Source of the DNA: Halocafeteria seosinensis
Lineage: Eukaryota; Sar; Bigyra; Bicosoecida
NCBI GenBank assembly: GCA_001687465.1
Contig: LVLI01000229.1
Span: forward strand, 124,001-188,000
Length of the DNA stretch: 64,000 bases
Direction: 5' to 3'
A program made the position numbers and the translations under genes. Below the pieces are notes generated by a model, which ran no database searches, was not told the DNA's origin, and saw nothing but the letters and a program-made list of their open reading frames with translations. Below are positions 10,663-20,883 of this stretch, piece after piece (positions within the stretch are counted from its first letter, which is position 1; each line of letters starts with the position of its first letter).

Positions 10663-11783
10663 TCAAACCTGTATGGTTCGGGAGAGGTATCGAAGTTGAT
10701 GACCTTCATTGAGTTGCTGAGCATTTTCATTTCGTTTTTGTAACGGTTTCCAGCGAATATGGCTCGTCTCAGGAGAAGAAGCATGAGATTTTTGAGCCTT
10801 CCGCCTGAATTTGGCCAATCTCTTCGTATGGGGCGTTTGAGGCGATCGAGAACCAGGAGACGGCATGGCCAGCGGGTGCTTCGATGAGGAATTGTGTCGG
10901 GAATAGCCTCCCTTGGGACGCATTTTGACTAGCTTAGTAGGCTTCGGTAAATTTTCGCCCTTGCTCCCTTTCCACCCTGACACAGGAGGAGAACGAAGTA
11001 AAATCACCTTTGTATTTTCTCTGTGACTGTACTGTATCCTCGTTCTCCGATACGCAGCCTGTAAACGAAACGATAAATCGTCCGTGCCACACTGTTAGAG
11101 TTTCCTCAGCACCAAACACTGCAAACTACTGATAAGTTTTTCCGTGTAGACAGTGGAAGCAATGAGATGATGTTATTGCGTGCGCCAAACCTCTGGAAAC
11201 CAACCCCACTGGAACCGGAAGTGGCGGAAGCGCTCGCGCTGAGGGGGAACAAGATGAAAGTGTCTTGCCCGGTGCTCACCAGCAGTACGACTATTCTTCG
11301 TTCTCAAACATATCTCCGTTGAAAATCGGATAGTTTGAAGTTCCAGCTAGGGGTAGATGACTGATACTCGGGCTTTGCTCCCGATGGTTCACTATTATGC
11401 TCCATTGTTTGGGGCTCATTCAACTTCATGGCATTGCCGGTAGGTAGGGTCAAATCTTCAGAACGGTATGCGTATTGCTGGAGTACCTCTGGTTCAGCCA
11501 GGGATGTACTTTGCTCAGACGGTGTGCTTGTTTCTACATGCTCCATTCTGGGGAAATTGTCATCTGCATCGCTCGTTCCAATTGTCCGAATGTTGTTGAG
11601 TGAGTTATCACCAACACCTCCTTTAGTAGGGTCAGGGCTCGAAGCATATTCAGTATTAGCCACAAGTGGCCCACAACTTCCCGAGTTTCTCCCAAGGTTC
11701 GTTCGTGAGCAACGCTCGATCCCAACCACTCCTTTATCTCGCTCGATGAGAAAAATACCTAATCTGTCGCAGGAATTCAACAT
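10663..11783 (-). pseudogene. Decayed, partly inverted copy of the low-complexity gene at 23472-25091
   Basis: Two minus-strand reading pieces match the intact gene. 10663-11007 corresponds to its C-terminus (SRSPQTPHTKRLAKFR, HIRWKPLQKRNEN). 11304-11783 corresponds to its N-terminal part (DNFPRMEHVETSTPS, YRSEDLTLPTGNAMKLNE). The middle of the gene is missing. A segment of about 200 bp, 11133-11332, matches the intact gene in the opposite orientation: on the plus strand it encodes VDSGSNEMMLLRAPNLWKP-like sequence, whereas the parent reads this on the minus strand. A frameshift lies near the start. It is clearly non-functional as a full protein. Confidence 0.8.
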
Positions 11784-11927
11784 TTATTTGACACCATGTC
11801 AACACTGGTACTACTACGACCCGGACCGAGTTTCTGGATGTCAAGGGTCGATACATGTCGACGGTACTCGGACGATAAGAAATAGGTTCGGACAAAACGC
11901 GCTGCATTTGTTCGAGGCTCTACATGT

Positions 11928-12100
11928 TTGCTGCTACCGAAGACAAAGCGTGTCAATCCTGCGAAGAGTGGTGGATACCGAACGAGCAACCAAATAGTTG
12001 CATCCGATGAAATCTCTCCGGTCGCTGAAACCATGTGTCTGCCGAAAAGCGTGCAGGGTAGGTCACTGTGTCCTCAGCTCAGACGATGAGAAGGAGTGTC
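11928..12100 (+). pseudogene. Second decayed family A cysteine-module fragment
   Basis: One plus-strand frame reads ATEDKACQSCEEWWIPNEQP and then NSCIR before a stop. This matches the ASEDSTCQSCGKGLVPTSDQ-type module of copy A5. Only about one module is recognisable, with stops after it. It lies in the 5' flank of A5 and marks another lost or truncated family member. 12101-12560 has no recognisable content. Confidence 0.5.
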
Positions 12101-12559
12101 AGTTGAACAACCCAGGTATGAAAAACCTTAGAATGATGCGTTTGTAACTACCGGTATCTCCAGAACAACCAGGAACCTTGATGTTCCCGTTCCAATGCTC
12201 AGTGTGTTTTTGTTCGATGTAATAGTTGATCAAACATCCAGCGCCGGCGCGTGCATTCAGTAGTGTCTACTTAATCTTGTGCCAGCACCCATCGCGTTAT
12301 TAATATGATTGTATCTGGTCGCAAAGGTTACACTGGTAGCACTACAGTACACAGTGACCACAAAAGGATGAAGAACGACACTTGTGGACCTGTGACTTCT
12401 CTTGTATTCTAGTCGAGCATGAGGCAATGTATCCTTAAACAACAAGTATAGTGGAATACAGTAGTCGTGATAGAATAACTGTATAACTCCCTGTGAGTAT
12501 CAGCTGTCTCTGGTTCCACCCATAACCCTCGTGACGATATTGAGCACAGCAATCTCGAG

Positions 12560-12933
12560 TCCGACTCTTTCAGGGATCCTTCAACTGTTTATCCAAGACA
12601 CCATCACGAAAAGATAAAGATATCTTCCGTCCTATACCATGGTCCATGGCTCCCAGTTGCTGAGGCTTCAACAACAACCGGGGAGCGGAGAATCTCCGCC
12701 GGAGATCCACAACTGGGAACATTCATTTCCGACCATGACGTTGATGTTGACCTTATACTGCACTGTAAACGTGTCGTTGCAAATCATAGCTTGTATGGGT
12801 TTTTCATGTATCATTACTGCAGCGTTTGACTGGATATGCAGCTCAACTCACTTTCTTCACTCTGTTCTCCATAATAACACCGCGTGTCCCCCGGGCTCCG
12901 TGTTGCACGACCCTCACGTCCCCGGAAAGATAT
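12560..12933 (+). repeat. 5' flank of A5, related to the flanks at 4030 and 22740
   Basis: The part from about 12640 aligns with 4030-4355 before A3. The earlier part (12560-12670) contains CGAGTCCGACTC, CTTCAACTGTTTA, AAAGATATCTT and CGTCCTATAC. It aligns with 22780-22890, where it is joined to an A4-type 3' end. The flank has therefore been copied at least twice. Confidence 0.6.
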
Positions 12934-14616
12934 ATGAATCTAAATCGCACTGTCTCATCATCCATCTCGGCCTTGTGGGCCTGGTTGATAGTGGTGTGGT
13001 GGGCTCTACAAGTGCATCAACGTTATGAGGCCCTGGCTGAGACCCGCGAGTTTGTGTTGGGACGAGATGGGTATGCAAACCTTGCTGATTCTGCAAACGC
13101 TTTTTGGAGAGGATACCGTATACAAGTTAGCTATCAGATTGCCGTGACGGGTATGTATGCCAGCGAGTTGAGTGGTCTTAGAATATCCGTAGGCCTGTTC
13201 AAGGTGTCCCCCACCACGTTCAAGATCAACGAGGTGCTTGCGTATGGAACTGCCCACTCCAAAGGCAGGAATCAGCTTGTGGAGTTTGAAGAATCGGTTA
13301 TGTTGGAACCCAATGAAACATATGCCATTGCACAGGGAAAAGGAGAGGGAAATGGTGCTGGTCTACTGGTAGAAACGATCGATGTCTCGAAATTACTCAC
13401 TGAGCATCAAGCACTCGAGTCGTGGGAGCCAAGTGATGGATGTGCATTCTTGATACTGAACGGCCAAGCAACCACTTCGTTAGACCTAATTGGACGTGAC
13501 GTGTCAAACAATAACTGCTTCGCCCGTCACGACATTGGCTTGCGTTACGTGGAATGTACATCCTCAACTAAAGAGCTCAACAGTGAAGGGATTGGCTGTG
13601 TTTGCCGTGACGAGAATGAAGTGTCTCGAGATGATGAAGAGTGCCAATCGTGCTCCGCTGATAAACAGCCGAATTCGGAGCGAACTCGTTGCGTCTGCAA
13701 AAGGAGCTACGAATATGCAATGTCGGCACTTGATTCGTGTATATCTTGCGGGAATGGATCGGCTCCCAACCACAACCAAACTGACTGTAGCGAGTGCGGC
13801 CCGAATCAAGTTTCCGGATTTCAAGACTCAACATGCCGACAATGCTCAGAGGATAAGCAACCGAATTCGGACAATACACGTTGCGTCTGCAAAAGGAGCT
13901 ACGAATATGCATCGTCTGCAGTTGATTCGTGTATACCTTGCGGGAATGGATCGGCTCCCAACCACAATCAAACTGACTGTAGTGAGTGCGGGCCGAATGA
14001 AGTTTCCGGATTTTATGACTCGACATGCCGACAATGCTCAGAGGATAAGCAACCGAATTCGAACAGTACACGTTGCGTCTGCCGTTGGGGCCATCAGTTT
14101 GCTGGTTCGGAAGATTCAACATGTCAGTCCTGCGGTAAAGGTTTAGTACCCACCTCTGATCAAGAAAACTGTATCCGTTGCATTGCAAATGAAGTCTCTG
14201 GTGTCAATGATTCCATGTGTCACCCATGTCTTCAGGACAAGGTGCCTACTGCAGATCATGCCCGTTGCATGTGTCGAAAAGAGTATGAGTATGCTACATC
14301 GGAAGCTGGGACATGTGAACCTTGCGGGAGGGGATACATTCCCAATGACTACCAGGATGGTTGCATCCAATGTTTAGCGAACGAAGTATCCGCGTTCAAA
14401 GACTCTTTTTGTCACTCTTGCACGAATGGTAGAGCTCCGAACTCGGATAAGACTCGGTGCATTTGCGATGAGCATAGGAAATGTGTTCTACAACCCCAAA
14501 GAACAAAACGGAGTGTCAGTGTGTCGGTCAGGAGGAGGATAACGCCGTTCATGAAACGTCAAAAAAATCCGTCAACACGTAGAGATTTAAGGGAGACATC
14601 GAATGAATTGCCATGA
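12934..14616 (+). CDS. Secreted cysteine-rich protein, family A (copy A5)
   Basis: Single-exon gene, 560 residues from the ATG at 12934 (MNLNRTVSSS), chosen over 12826 by comparison with A3. A signal peptide (LWAWLIVVWWALQ) precedes the family A domain (FVLGRDGYANLAD, FWRGYRIQVSYQIAVTGMYA, RISVGLFKVS, EVLAYGTA, GRNQLVEFEES, YAIAQGKGE, ESWEP, DIGLRYVEC). About six cysteine-rich modules follow. Two adjacent modules are nearly identical at DNA level (about 13715-13890 and 13890-14065; SCGNGSAPNHNQTDCSECG), evidence of recent module duplication. The end is strongly basic (QPQRTKRSVSVSVRRR) and corresponds loosely to the Q-x-P-x-R-T-V motif of other copies. No membrane segment follows the signal. 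It is the cleanest intact long member of the family. The biochemical role is unknown. Confidence 0.85.
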   Translation: MNLNRTVSSSISALWAWLIVVWWALQVHQRYEALAETREFVLGRDGYANLADSANAFWRGYRIQVSYQIAVTGMYASELSGLRISVGLFKVSPTTFKINEVLAYGTAHSKGRNQLVEFEESVMLEPNETYAIAQGKGEGNGAGLLVETIDVSKLLTEHQALESWEPSDGCAFLILNGQATTSLDLIGRDVSNNNCFARHDIGLRYVECTSSTKELNSEGIGCVCRDENEVSRDDEECQSCSADKQPNSERTRCVCKRSYEYAMSALDSCISCGNGSAPNHNQTDCSECGPNQVSGFQDSTCRQCSEDKQPNSDNTRCVCKRSYEYASSAVDSCIPCGNGSAPNHNQTDCSECGPNEVSGFYDSTCRQCSEDKQPNSNSTRCVCRWGHQFAGSEDSTCQSCGKGLVPTSDQENCIRCIANEVSGVNDSMCHPCLQDKVPTADHARCMCRKEYEYATSEAGTCEPCGRGYIPNDYQDGCIQCLANEVSAFKDSFCHSCTNGRAPNSDKTRCICDEHRKCVLQPQRTKRSVSVSVRRRITPFMKRQKNPSTRRDLRETSNELP

Positions 14617-15181
14617 TTTGCGAGAATGGTCGTCCACTATGAACGTCTCCAATTTTGCATGTTTTCTTGGACCCACACGTTGGTACCTAGAGATTTGATG
14701 GAGATACACGAGCGTCAGGGATCGTCGGTCTGTTGCCCGGCCTAGGAATTCAGTTAGGACCTGGCTGTATGTGTTGAGTAGCTCACCCGATAGGTAACAT
14801 TGTATTATCCTCTCATTGCATTCGTTCGGTTGACGTTTGCGAGGGGCATTGGATGCTGTCTTTCCACCTTCTCTGTATACTGTCGACCTGGACCCCGACT
14901 CTGCAGAACACTTCATCAAAAAGAGCCGTTGGACGCAATCGACAGGATGAGTGCCACCACAGCGTCGTTGTTCATAACGCATCTGACGTGACTGCAATGG
15001 CGAGAGGTAGGGTCGTCATTGGAGGCGATGTTGGCATTCTGGGAACAAGTAGAGAAAGGGAGAAGGTCTGAGGAGAGCAGCGCTCGCAAGATCCCATGTT
15101 TCTTGCGACTGCACCAGGATCGAGAATCCACCAGCAGCCAAACCAGTGACACAATGCGCGGTATTTCAACTGTCTCCTTGA

Positions 15182-15514
15182 ATGCGGATTGGTAGGAACT
15201 CTGAAATTGCCGTCGAAATTCCGGATGAGACCCACGATGGTCAAATCATGTCGTTCAATGACAACCATTTTACGGCATTGGCAAGGGTCCACCATCTGGA
15301 ACTCTCTGGCTGCAATAGCTCGCAGATCACTGATGCAGCATTTCGGCACCTCCATTTGCTAAAGAGTTTGGATATTTCCGAATGCATTCAGGTCACCGAT
15401 GACGTCGCGAAGACTCCCACAATTCATGGTCGTAACGCCAGGACATTTTTCGCTATTCATAAGTCGCTCACAGTAATGATGGGTGCTCGAAAGCGCAGAC
15501 GTATTCTGTCTTAG
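15182..15514 (+). pseudogene. Leucine-rich-repeat protein fragment
   Basis: A 110-residue reading frame contains about one and a half leucine-rich repeats of the cysteine-containing type: HHLELSGCNSSQITDAAFRHLHLLKSLDISECIQVTDDV. This is the spacing seen in F-box/AMN1-like and related LRR proteins (L-x-L-S-x-C-x-x-I-T-D). The frame loses LRR character after about residue 80 and stops just before the CA microsatellite. With so few repeats it is probably a remnant, though an exon of a gene with unseen introns is possible. The stretch 14617-15181 between A5 and this fragment shows nothing recognisable. Confidence 0.5.
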
Positions 15515-15520
15515 CCGCAT

Positions 15521-15522
<2 letters not shown>

Positions 15523-15556
<34 letters not shown>
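15523..15556. repeat. (CA)17 microsatellite
   Basis: Seventeen uninterrupted CA units are visible directly in the sequence, just downstream of the LRR fragment. Such a tract is expected to vary in length between individuals. Confidence 0.97.
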
Positions 15557-15559
<3 letters not shown>

Positions 15560-17225
15560 GACAGATAGCCCACCGCAAAGGCTAGACGAGCAGTTAGAAT
15601 CACGCTCGGAGATCAGAAGTAGTATTGGGAATTGTTGCACAACGACGGAATTGTGCCTGCCACGTTACAGATCCGCCCTATATAGGGCCTTTAGGAGTCT
15701 TTCCCTTCCGGAAAAAGAGACAGAGTGGGAGCTGAGAAACTCGGTTGAGGGAGGGCGAAGAAACCCCTGAGACAAGTCAAAGCATTTTTCCTCAACCTGA
15801 TGTTTCGCAAATGCATCAGAACAATCGTCCTAGCTGCAAAAGGGCAACGTCTACTACTATAAGCCTGGGAAGTAGTCCAACGCTTTGAGTGATGCTACAT
15901 GCAGGTACTGGTACTTAAGAAAGAGTCTACTAAAGGCGAAAAGAAGATACGCAAGAATAAAGACCAGTCGCATGAAGGAGTTTTCTGATGATTCGGCAGA
16001 TCAGCTATTGCAAAGATGATAACATAAAGCGAATTCACCATCTCGCATCAGTTGCATCCCATGCTTATTTGGACTGAAGTATTTGAGTCCACGGAGTACT
16101 GAAACATTCCTCCGCCGTGCTCATCGGAGAGTGTACGCGCATGCCAAGAACTGGAAGAGGGCGCCAGCCAAACAGGACAACGAGAAAAAGAGATATGAGA
16201 CTCCCTTATGCAAGAGCATCGGAGGCAACAAAGAGCTGTACTAAGATGCTAAAGAGAAGAAGCACGCCTGAAAGCAGTATGAGCCGTACTTGTGAGCGAA
16301 GAATATTTCTCCCCAGCAAACGCCTTGTTGTGTGTATTCAGTAAAGCTATTCCTCTTGACGATCTGCTTGTCCCCTCTCCAAAGACGAAGGCTCGAATTC
16401 ACAAGCGAGCTGTTCGTGATGGCCGGAAACGAGTTTATAGGGCAGAATTTTTGGCACGTGAGAATTGCGCTGGACGGGAAATGATGAAATGATGCTGATG
16501 GGTGCTACTTGATAAGTATCGTGGGCAAAGAGACCACTTTAATTGCATCACCCAACTATGCTTTTTCTCAGGAGCAATGAATGTGTAATGCGAGAGGACG
16601 TTGATTTTTCCGACGATGGCTTGTGAGCACTTGCTGACGGCCTGTCCACCATTTCCGTGCTAGCAACTAGAGATGTCAACAGCGCCGCTCGCCAAACCGT
16701 CAGAGTTATTGTCATTTCGGGAAGTGTTAGGCTAGCAGAAAGAAAGGCTTTCATCGTTGCTGCTACAAATTTCGCCATTGTTACCGCTACGAAGTCGCCG
16801 GCGCCGCATCATATTCCATTCATCCCGGGAAACTTATAAGCGAGCTAGACCTACTGGTAGTGTTACTCGAGGATGAGACTATATCTGTACAATTAACGTT
16901 TTCCCGTGGCTTTTTAATTCGCAGAATTATTTGCATCAGTCCAAAAATAAACCGTGGACAGAGGGAGGGTTAGACGCTACAGTTTGCAACTACTGTACTG
17001 AGTCCAACGAAGCCGAGCTTCATGTGCTTCCCAGATAAGTTGAAAGACTCAGTGCGGATGAGCGTGTATCATATTGCATCAAGTAAGAGTCAACACTGGT
17101 CTTAATTTAGGTAAGTTTGTTACTCTTCGCGTTCGCTACTGCAAAAAATATCACTCATTAACTATATTGGGTTACGCCTCCACATTTCTCTTGATTCATT
17201 CCTTGAAATGTTTTGCCAAACATCT
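15557..17225. other. Intergenic region without recognised genes
   Basis: Several short open frames occur on both strands but none shows a domain, signal peptide or similarity to other parts of the window. A CTACTGTACTG-type word lies near 16993. The region may hold diverged exons, but I see no support for any. Confidence 0.3.
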
Positions 17226-19736
17226 TCAGCCTTTGACCGTGCGCTTGGGTCTTTGAGCAGACAGTACAATGACCTTGTCAGGCTGATTGCTTGGTATACT
17301 CGCAACCGAAGCGCTATTTGCTTCAGAAGTTGTCGGCATGGAGCTTCGTGTTGGAGTCAAGCTCGACGATGATGTTCCTGTCATAGTCGGAGAACTAGTG
17401 GTAGAAAATGAAGCCAAGCTAGTTGCTGTGATAGTAACACTTGTAGTACTTGACGGAGTCTCCGACCTAGTGGCTGTCGACGTTCTAGTTGGAGTCCTCG
17501 TTTGGCTGTGCGAGGACGATGACGATGGGGTGGCACTCGTAGAGGAGGTAAAGCTGCTTGAAGGAGTCTCCGACACTGTCGTTGTCGCTGATGGCGTCGA
17601 CATCGGTGAAGGAGTAGGGGACGACGGTAGTACCAATTGAAAGCGTAGAATTGGCAGCAGATTCTCTTCTTCGTCGTCGTCACTTGATCCTCTATTTAAA
17701 GCCCATACGTCATCCGACCATCCTCCTGGTTGATATAGTTGTCCCTGTATATCGGTTAAATCATTTGAATTGTCTGTCTCGACGAGATTAGTTCCAGCAT
17801 TCACTCCTACGATCGACGCTGCTCCTTCACTGCCATTGTATACCGAATATTTCACATGGATTGTACCACTTGCTTCACTTAATATAGATCCTATAATACC
17901 CCCAGCATCCGTCCCAGTGACTGCACCTGATGCATATGTATTGGTGATGTTTACGTCTCCTGTCGCAAGGCCTGATTGCCCTCCTGTCCTTCTTCCTGTA
18001 ATACCTCCTGCGTGGGTGCCACTAATATCTCCTCGTGTATAACAATCTGCAATATGTACTTCACCCCCATTATCTGCTGTATCCCCTCCACTAATCCCAC
18101 CACTAAAATCTGCAGATATTCGTCCCATACTATAACACTCCTTGATATACACGAATCCATTGGAATGACCAGCATTGATACCCACAATACCACCACTACG
18201 ATGACCACTTGGAATGATATCTCCTGTGGAATAGGAACGAGTTATATACACTTGACCATTCTTATGACCAGCACCATTTCCACAAATACCACCTGCCCAT
18301 CGTCCTTCAATAGCCCCAGTGGAATAGCAATCCGTGATATTGACAATCCCATGATTGGATCCTACTTGGTCCCCTGCAATACCACCGGCCTCATTACCCA
18401 GTATCCTCCCTGTCGAATACGAATTCGATATCTTGATTTGACCATGATCATAACCACTTTGCTGACCACATATACCACCACCTCTATAGCTAGCAAAATC
18501 TCCTGATGAGCTACATGAGTCTATGATAAAGAATTTCTGCTGTGATTGGACAATGAATCCACCTAGGGATGCAGTTTCCCCATTCCTCACATCAAGATTC
18601 CGGATCAAGGGAGCTTGATCAAATGATCCAACACTACCCAGTATAGTAAACAATCCTTGGAAGCCTGATATTCCGTTTAGATCTATTATGTGACCATTCT
18701 GCCGACCACCATCGAATATCTCATTCGCATCCAAGGAGATGTAGTCTTGGTTCGTATAGCCATGATCGGCCCATGTCAACACACTACAATTCATTTCAAA
18801 CTGGTGTTGAGCTGCATTATAATGAAAGCAGGATTCAGTTCCATTGAGAATCGCAGGTCGCAAATCTGTTGCTGCTACTACCTCGTTGGCAAGAAAGCAA
18901 CCGAAAACCAATGACGCCAAGATAACCGTCGTTCGTGACGAAATATCACCACTCGTACTTTGCAGTGCGTACGCCAGAGACCCGTTTCCATGCGCTAGGA
19001 GTTCCATTCTCCTATAAGGAGATAGCCACGTCAGTGTCTCGACTGGAAATTTATATCCCAAGGAAGAATCCTTTTCCAATGAGTTGCTGGGAGTTGCCGA
19101 AAATTCTTCATCTCCAGGAGCTGTAAACTTCCAACTCAATGCTTGTAAAACCTGGGCGGATGCGATCAGCAGGCTGAATAAAACAAGCAGTGATTTCTCC
19201 TTTGGGATAGTCAAGGCGTGGAATCCAAGGTGTGTCATGTGATCACAAAAGCGAAATATCTCTCGGACACTACGAAGTGGATTCATATCCCTCGCTATAG
19301 TGTTGGCAGTCGTAGAAGCAGCACCTTCTCGTCCGCCCTTAACCAGCTTGTTCCACCGATGAACATAGTCGGTCGAAGAGAACATCTTGTGGACCCTTCC
19401 TTCTCGTGACAACGAGCCAAACTGAACCGGCATCGGAAGACAAGGGACATGTTTGCTACGACCCGAATAAGACGACGGCACGATACGAACAGATGAGGCA
19501 AAGCGACGCACTCTCTGACGAGATCCATGCATTACGAAAGTATCACAATGAGAAGAGAATCCGGGTACCCGATGCGCTACCGATACGCATGGCTCAATGG
19601 GTTTGGGACCGTCCGCTTGCTTTGGCTCCTTGTCGGATACCAACCGAGGATGGACAGCAACGAAAGCAACCCCAATCAACATCAGCGTCCGTTGCAAGGT
19701 GAGCAAAGATGCTATACGCTGTGTGGGTCGTGCCAT
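17226..19736 (-). CDS. GLUG-type repeat surface protein with mucin-like Ser/Thr tail
   Basis: An 836-residue frame. From about residue 340 to 650 it repeats a ~30-residue unit of the form GGI-(C/A)-G-x-N-x-G-x-(V/I)-x-I-x-(D/N)-(C/S)-Y-(S/T)-x-G-x-I, at least seven times (for example GGIAGDQVGSNHGIVNITDC). This matches the GLUG motif known from bacterial and protist surface proteins, expected to form a beta-solenoid. Residues ~700-820 are a Ser/Thr/Pro-rich tail like an O-glycosylated stalk. The protein ends AQRPKRTVKG, similar to the ends of family A proteins. Start choice is uncertain. Hydrophobic leaders follow the ATGs at 19736, 19238 and 19007; the last (ISSRTTVILASLVFGCFL) sits closest to the repeat domain and would give 593 residues. 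An extracellular location is inferred. No introns are needed. Confidence 0.75.
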   Translation of the reverse strand: MARPTQRIASLLTLQRTLMLIGVAFVAVHPRLVSDKEPKQADGPKPIEPCVSVAHRVPGFSSHCDTFVMHGSRQRVRRFASSVRIVPSSYSGRSKHVPCLPMPVQFGSLSREGRVHKMFSSTDYVHRWNKLVKGGREGAASTTANTIARDMNPLRSVREIFRFCDHMTHLGFHALTIPKEKSLLVLFSLLIASAQVLQALSWKFTAPGDEEFSATPSNSLEKDSSLGYKFPVETLTWLSPYRRMELLAHGNGSLAYALQSTSGDISSRTTVILASLVFGCFLANEVVAATDLRPAILNGTESCFHYNAAQHQFEMNCSVLTWADHGYTNQDYISLDANEIFDGGRQNGHIIDLNGISGFQGLFTILGSVGSFDQAPLIRNLDVRNGETASLGGFIVQSQQKFFIIDSCSSSGDFASYRGGGICGQQSGYDHGQIKISNSYSTGRILGNEAGGIAGDQVGSNHGIVNITDCYSTGAIEGRWAGGICGNGAGHKNGQVYITRSYSTGDIIPSGHRSGGIVGINAGHSNGFVYIKECYSMGRISADFSGGISGGDTADNGGEVHIADCYTRGDISGTHAGGITGRRTGGQSGLATGDVNITNTYASGAVTGTDAGGIIGSILSEASGTIHVKYSVYNGSEGAASIVGVNAGTNLVETDNSNDLTDIQGQLYQPGGWSDDVWALNRGSSDDDEEENLLPILRFQLVLPSSPTPSPMSTPSATTTVSETPSSSFTSSTSATPSSSSSHSQTRTPTRTSTATRSETPSSTTSVTITATSLASFSTTSSPTMTGTSSSSLTPTRSSMPTTSEANSASVASIPSNQPDKVIVLSAQRPKRTVKG

Positions 19737-19739
19737 GGT

Positions 19740-20883
19740 TACAGTATTAGCCTGATAAGAAGGCGATGAATCACGCGCTACTTTTCCTTGCCCTTATTTT
19801 TTCTGCCTCTAGCAGTAGAGTAGTTGCTGTCCGACACCTTGGTATGGCTTCGGGAGAAAACCCCAGTTTAATTAACGAGCACCTGTTCCGGTCTCTGGTT
19901 TGTTCGTCAGTACTGTACTCTACACAACTTGGACTGTGACGATGGCGGGAGACTTCCCCTTGGCCATTATTCTGTTGCGTCTGTTGCTGTGCCTCTTGTT
20001 GAGGCTTGTTGTGAGGTGGAGGTTCCATTGTTCACAACTTCTGTATACAATGCACAGTAGTGCCCGGAAAGCGCTGGAGCACACTAGCGGAAAGCATGGC
20101 CGCGGCTCGCCAGGCCCGGGTCACCGGAAGCGCGAAGCCCGAAGCCCGACTTGTTCAACAGAGTAGCAGATTTCCTCGACTGCGTTTTCGACTGCGTTGC
20201 AGCGGCCCTGTAGCTGCCGGACACGGGCGCCAGCTGCTACCTAAGTGTAGCGGCTAACATCCAGCTGCCGGTGGGCCATCAGTCACATCTTCGTCGTCGC
20301 TTAGAGGTAGAGTTTTACACACACTGGACCACCATCTTGGGGGCGGAACTTTGGATTCTGGATGAAGCATTGAACAAGATCTTGCGGTCCATATTCATAG
20401 CCCATTCAAGGTTTGGATACACTACTGTGTGTATGTGTGTGTGATATGCTGTTGTACAGAAGTGTACCTGCCAAACTCATAAGTATACTTTACCGGTGCG
20501 ACGGCATAATAATTTAAACGACTACGGTAGATGCGGGCAATCAAGTTGCATCGCACTTGACTTTAGAGACACACCACAGACTGTTGGCAATTAGGGCAAT
20601 ACGTCTGCGTCGAATAGCTCAAATATGATAACCAAACTATAGATACACAGGGCTAGCATTCCAGCAGAGTCGCCGTCGGCAACCAGCGGCAGCGTTGGTA
20701 AGATTTGAAGCCAAATCTATCATTACGTCTCGCTGCGGAATTCCTTCCTAGGCGTTCCTAGCTTCAGTATCTTTACCGTTCACAACGTAGGCACTTAGAC
20801 AAAAGAAGCGTTCGGCGTTGGACTCCTGCTCAGTCGAACAGTTACACTGATAGATACCTTCTCTGGCGCGACTGTTGACTCAA
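19740..20883. other. Intergenic region upstream of the GLUG gene
   Basis: No gene is supported. A short GT-rich tract (GTGTGTATGTGTGTGTG type) lies near 20425-20443, and an AGTACTGTAC word near 19908. The region 20090-20260 is richer in GC than its surroundings but shows no convincing coding signal. Confidence 0.3.

Noticed and set aside
13577-14188. Minus-strand 203-residue frame antisense to A5
   Set aside because: It is a shadow of the tandem cysteine modules. Its internal repeats mirror those of the sense strand.
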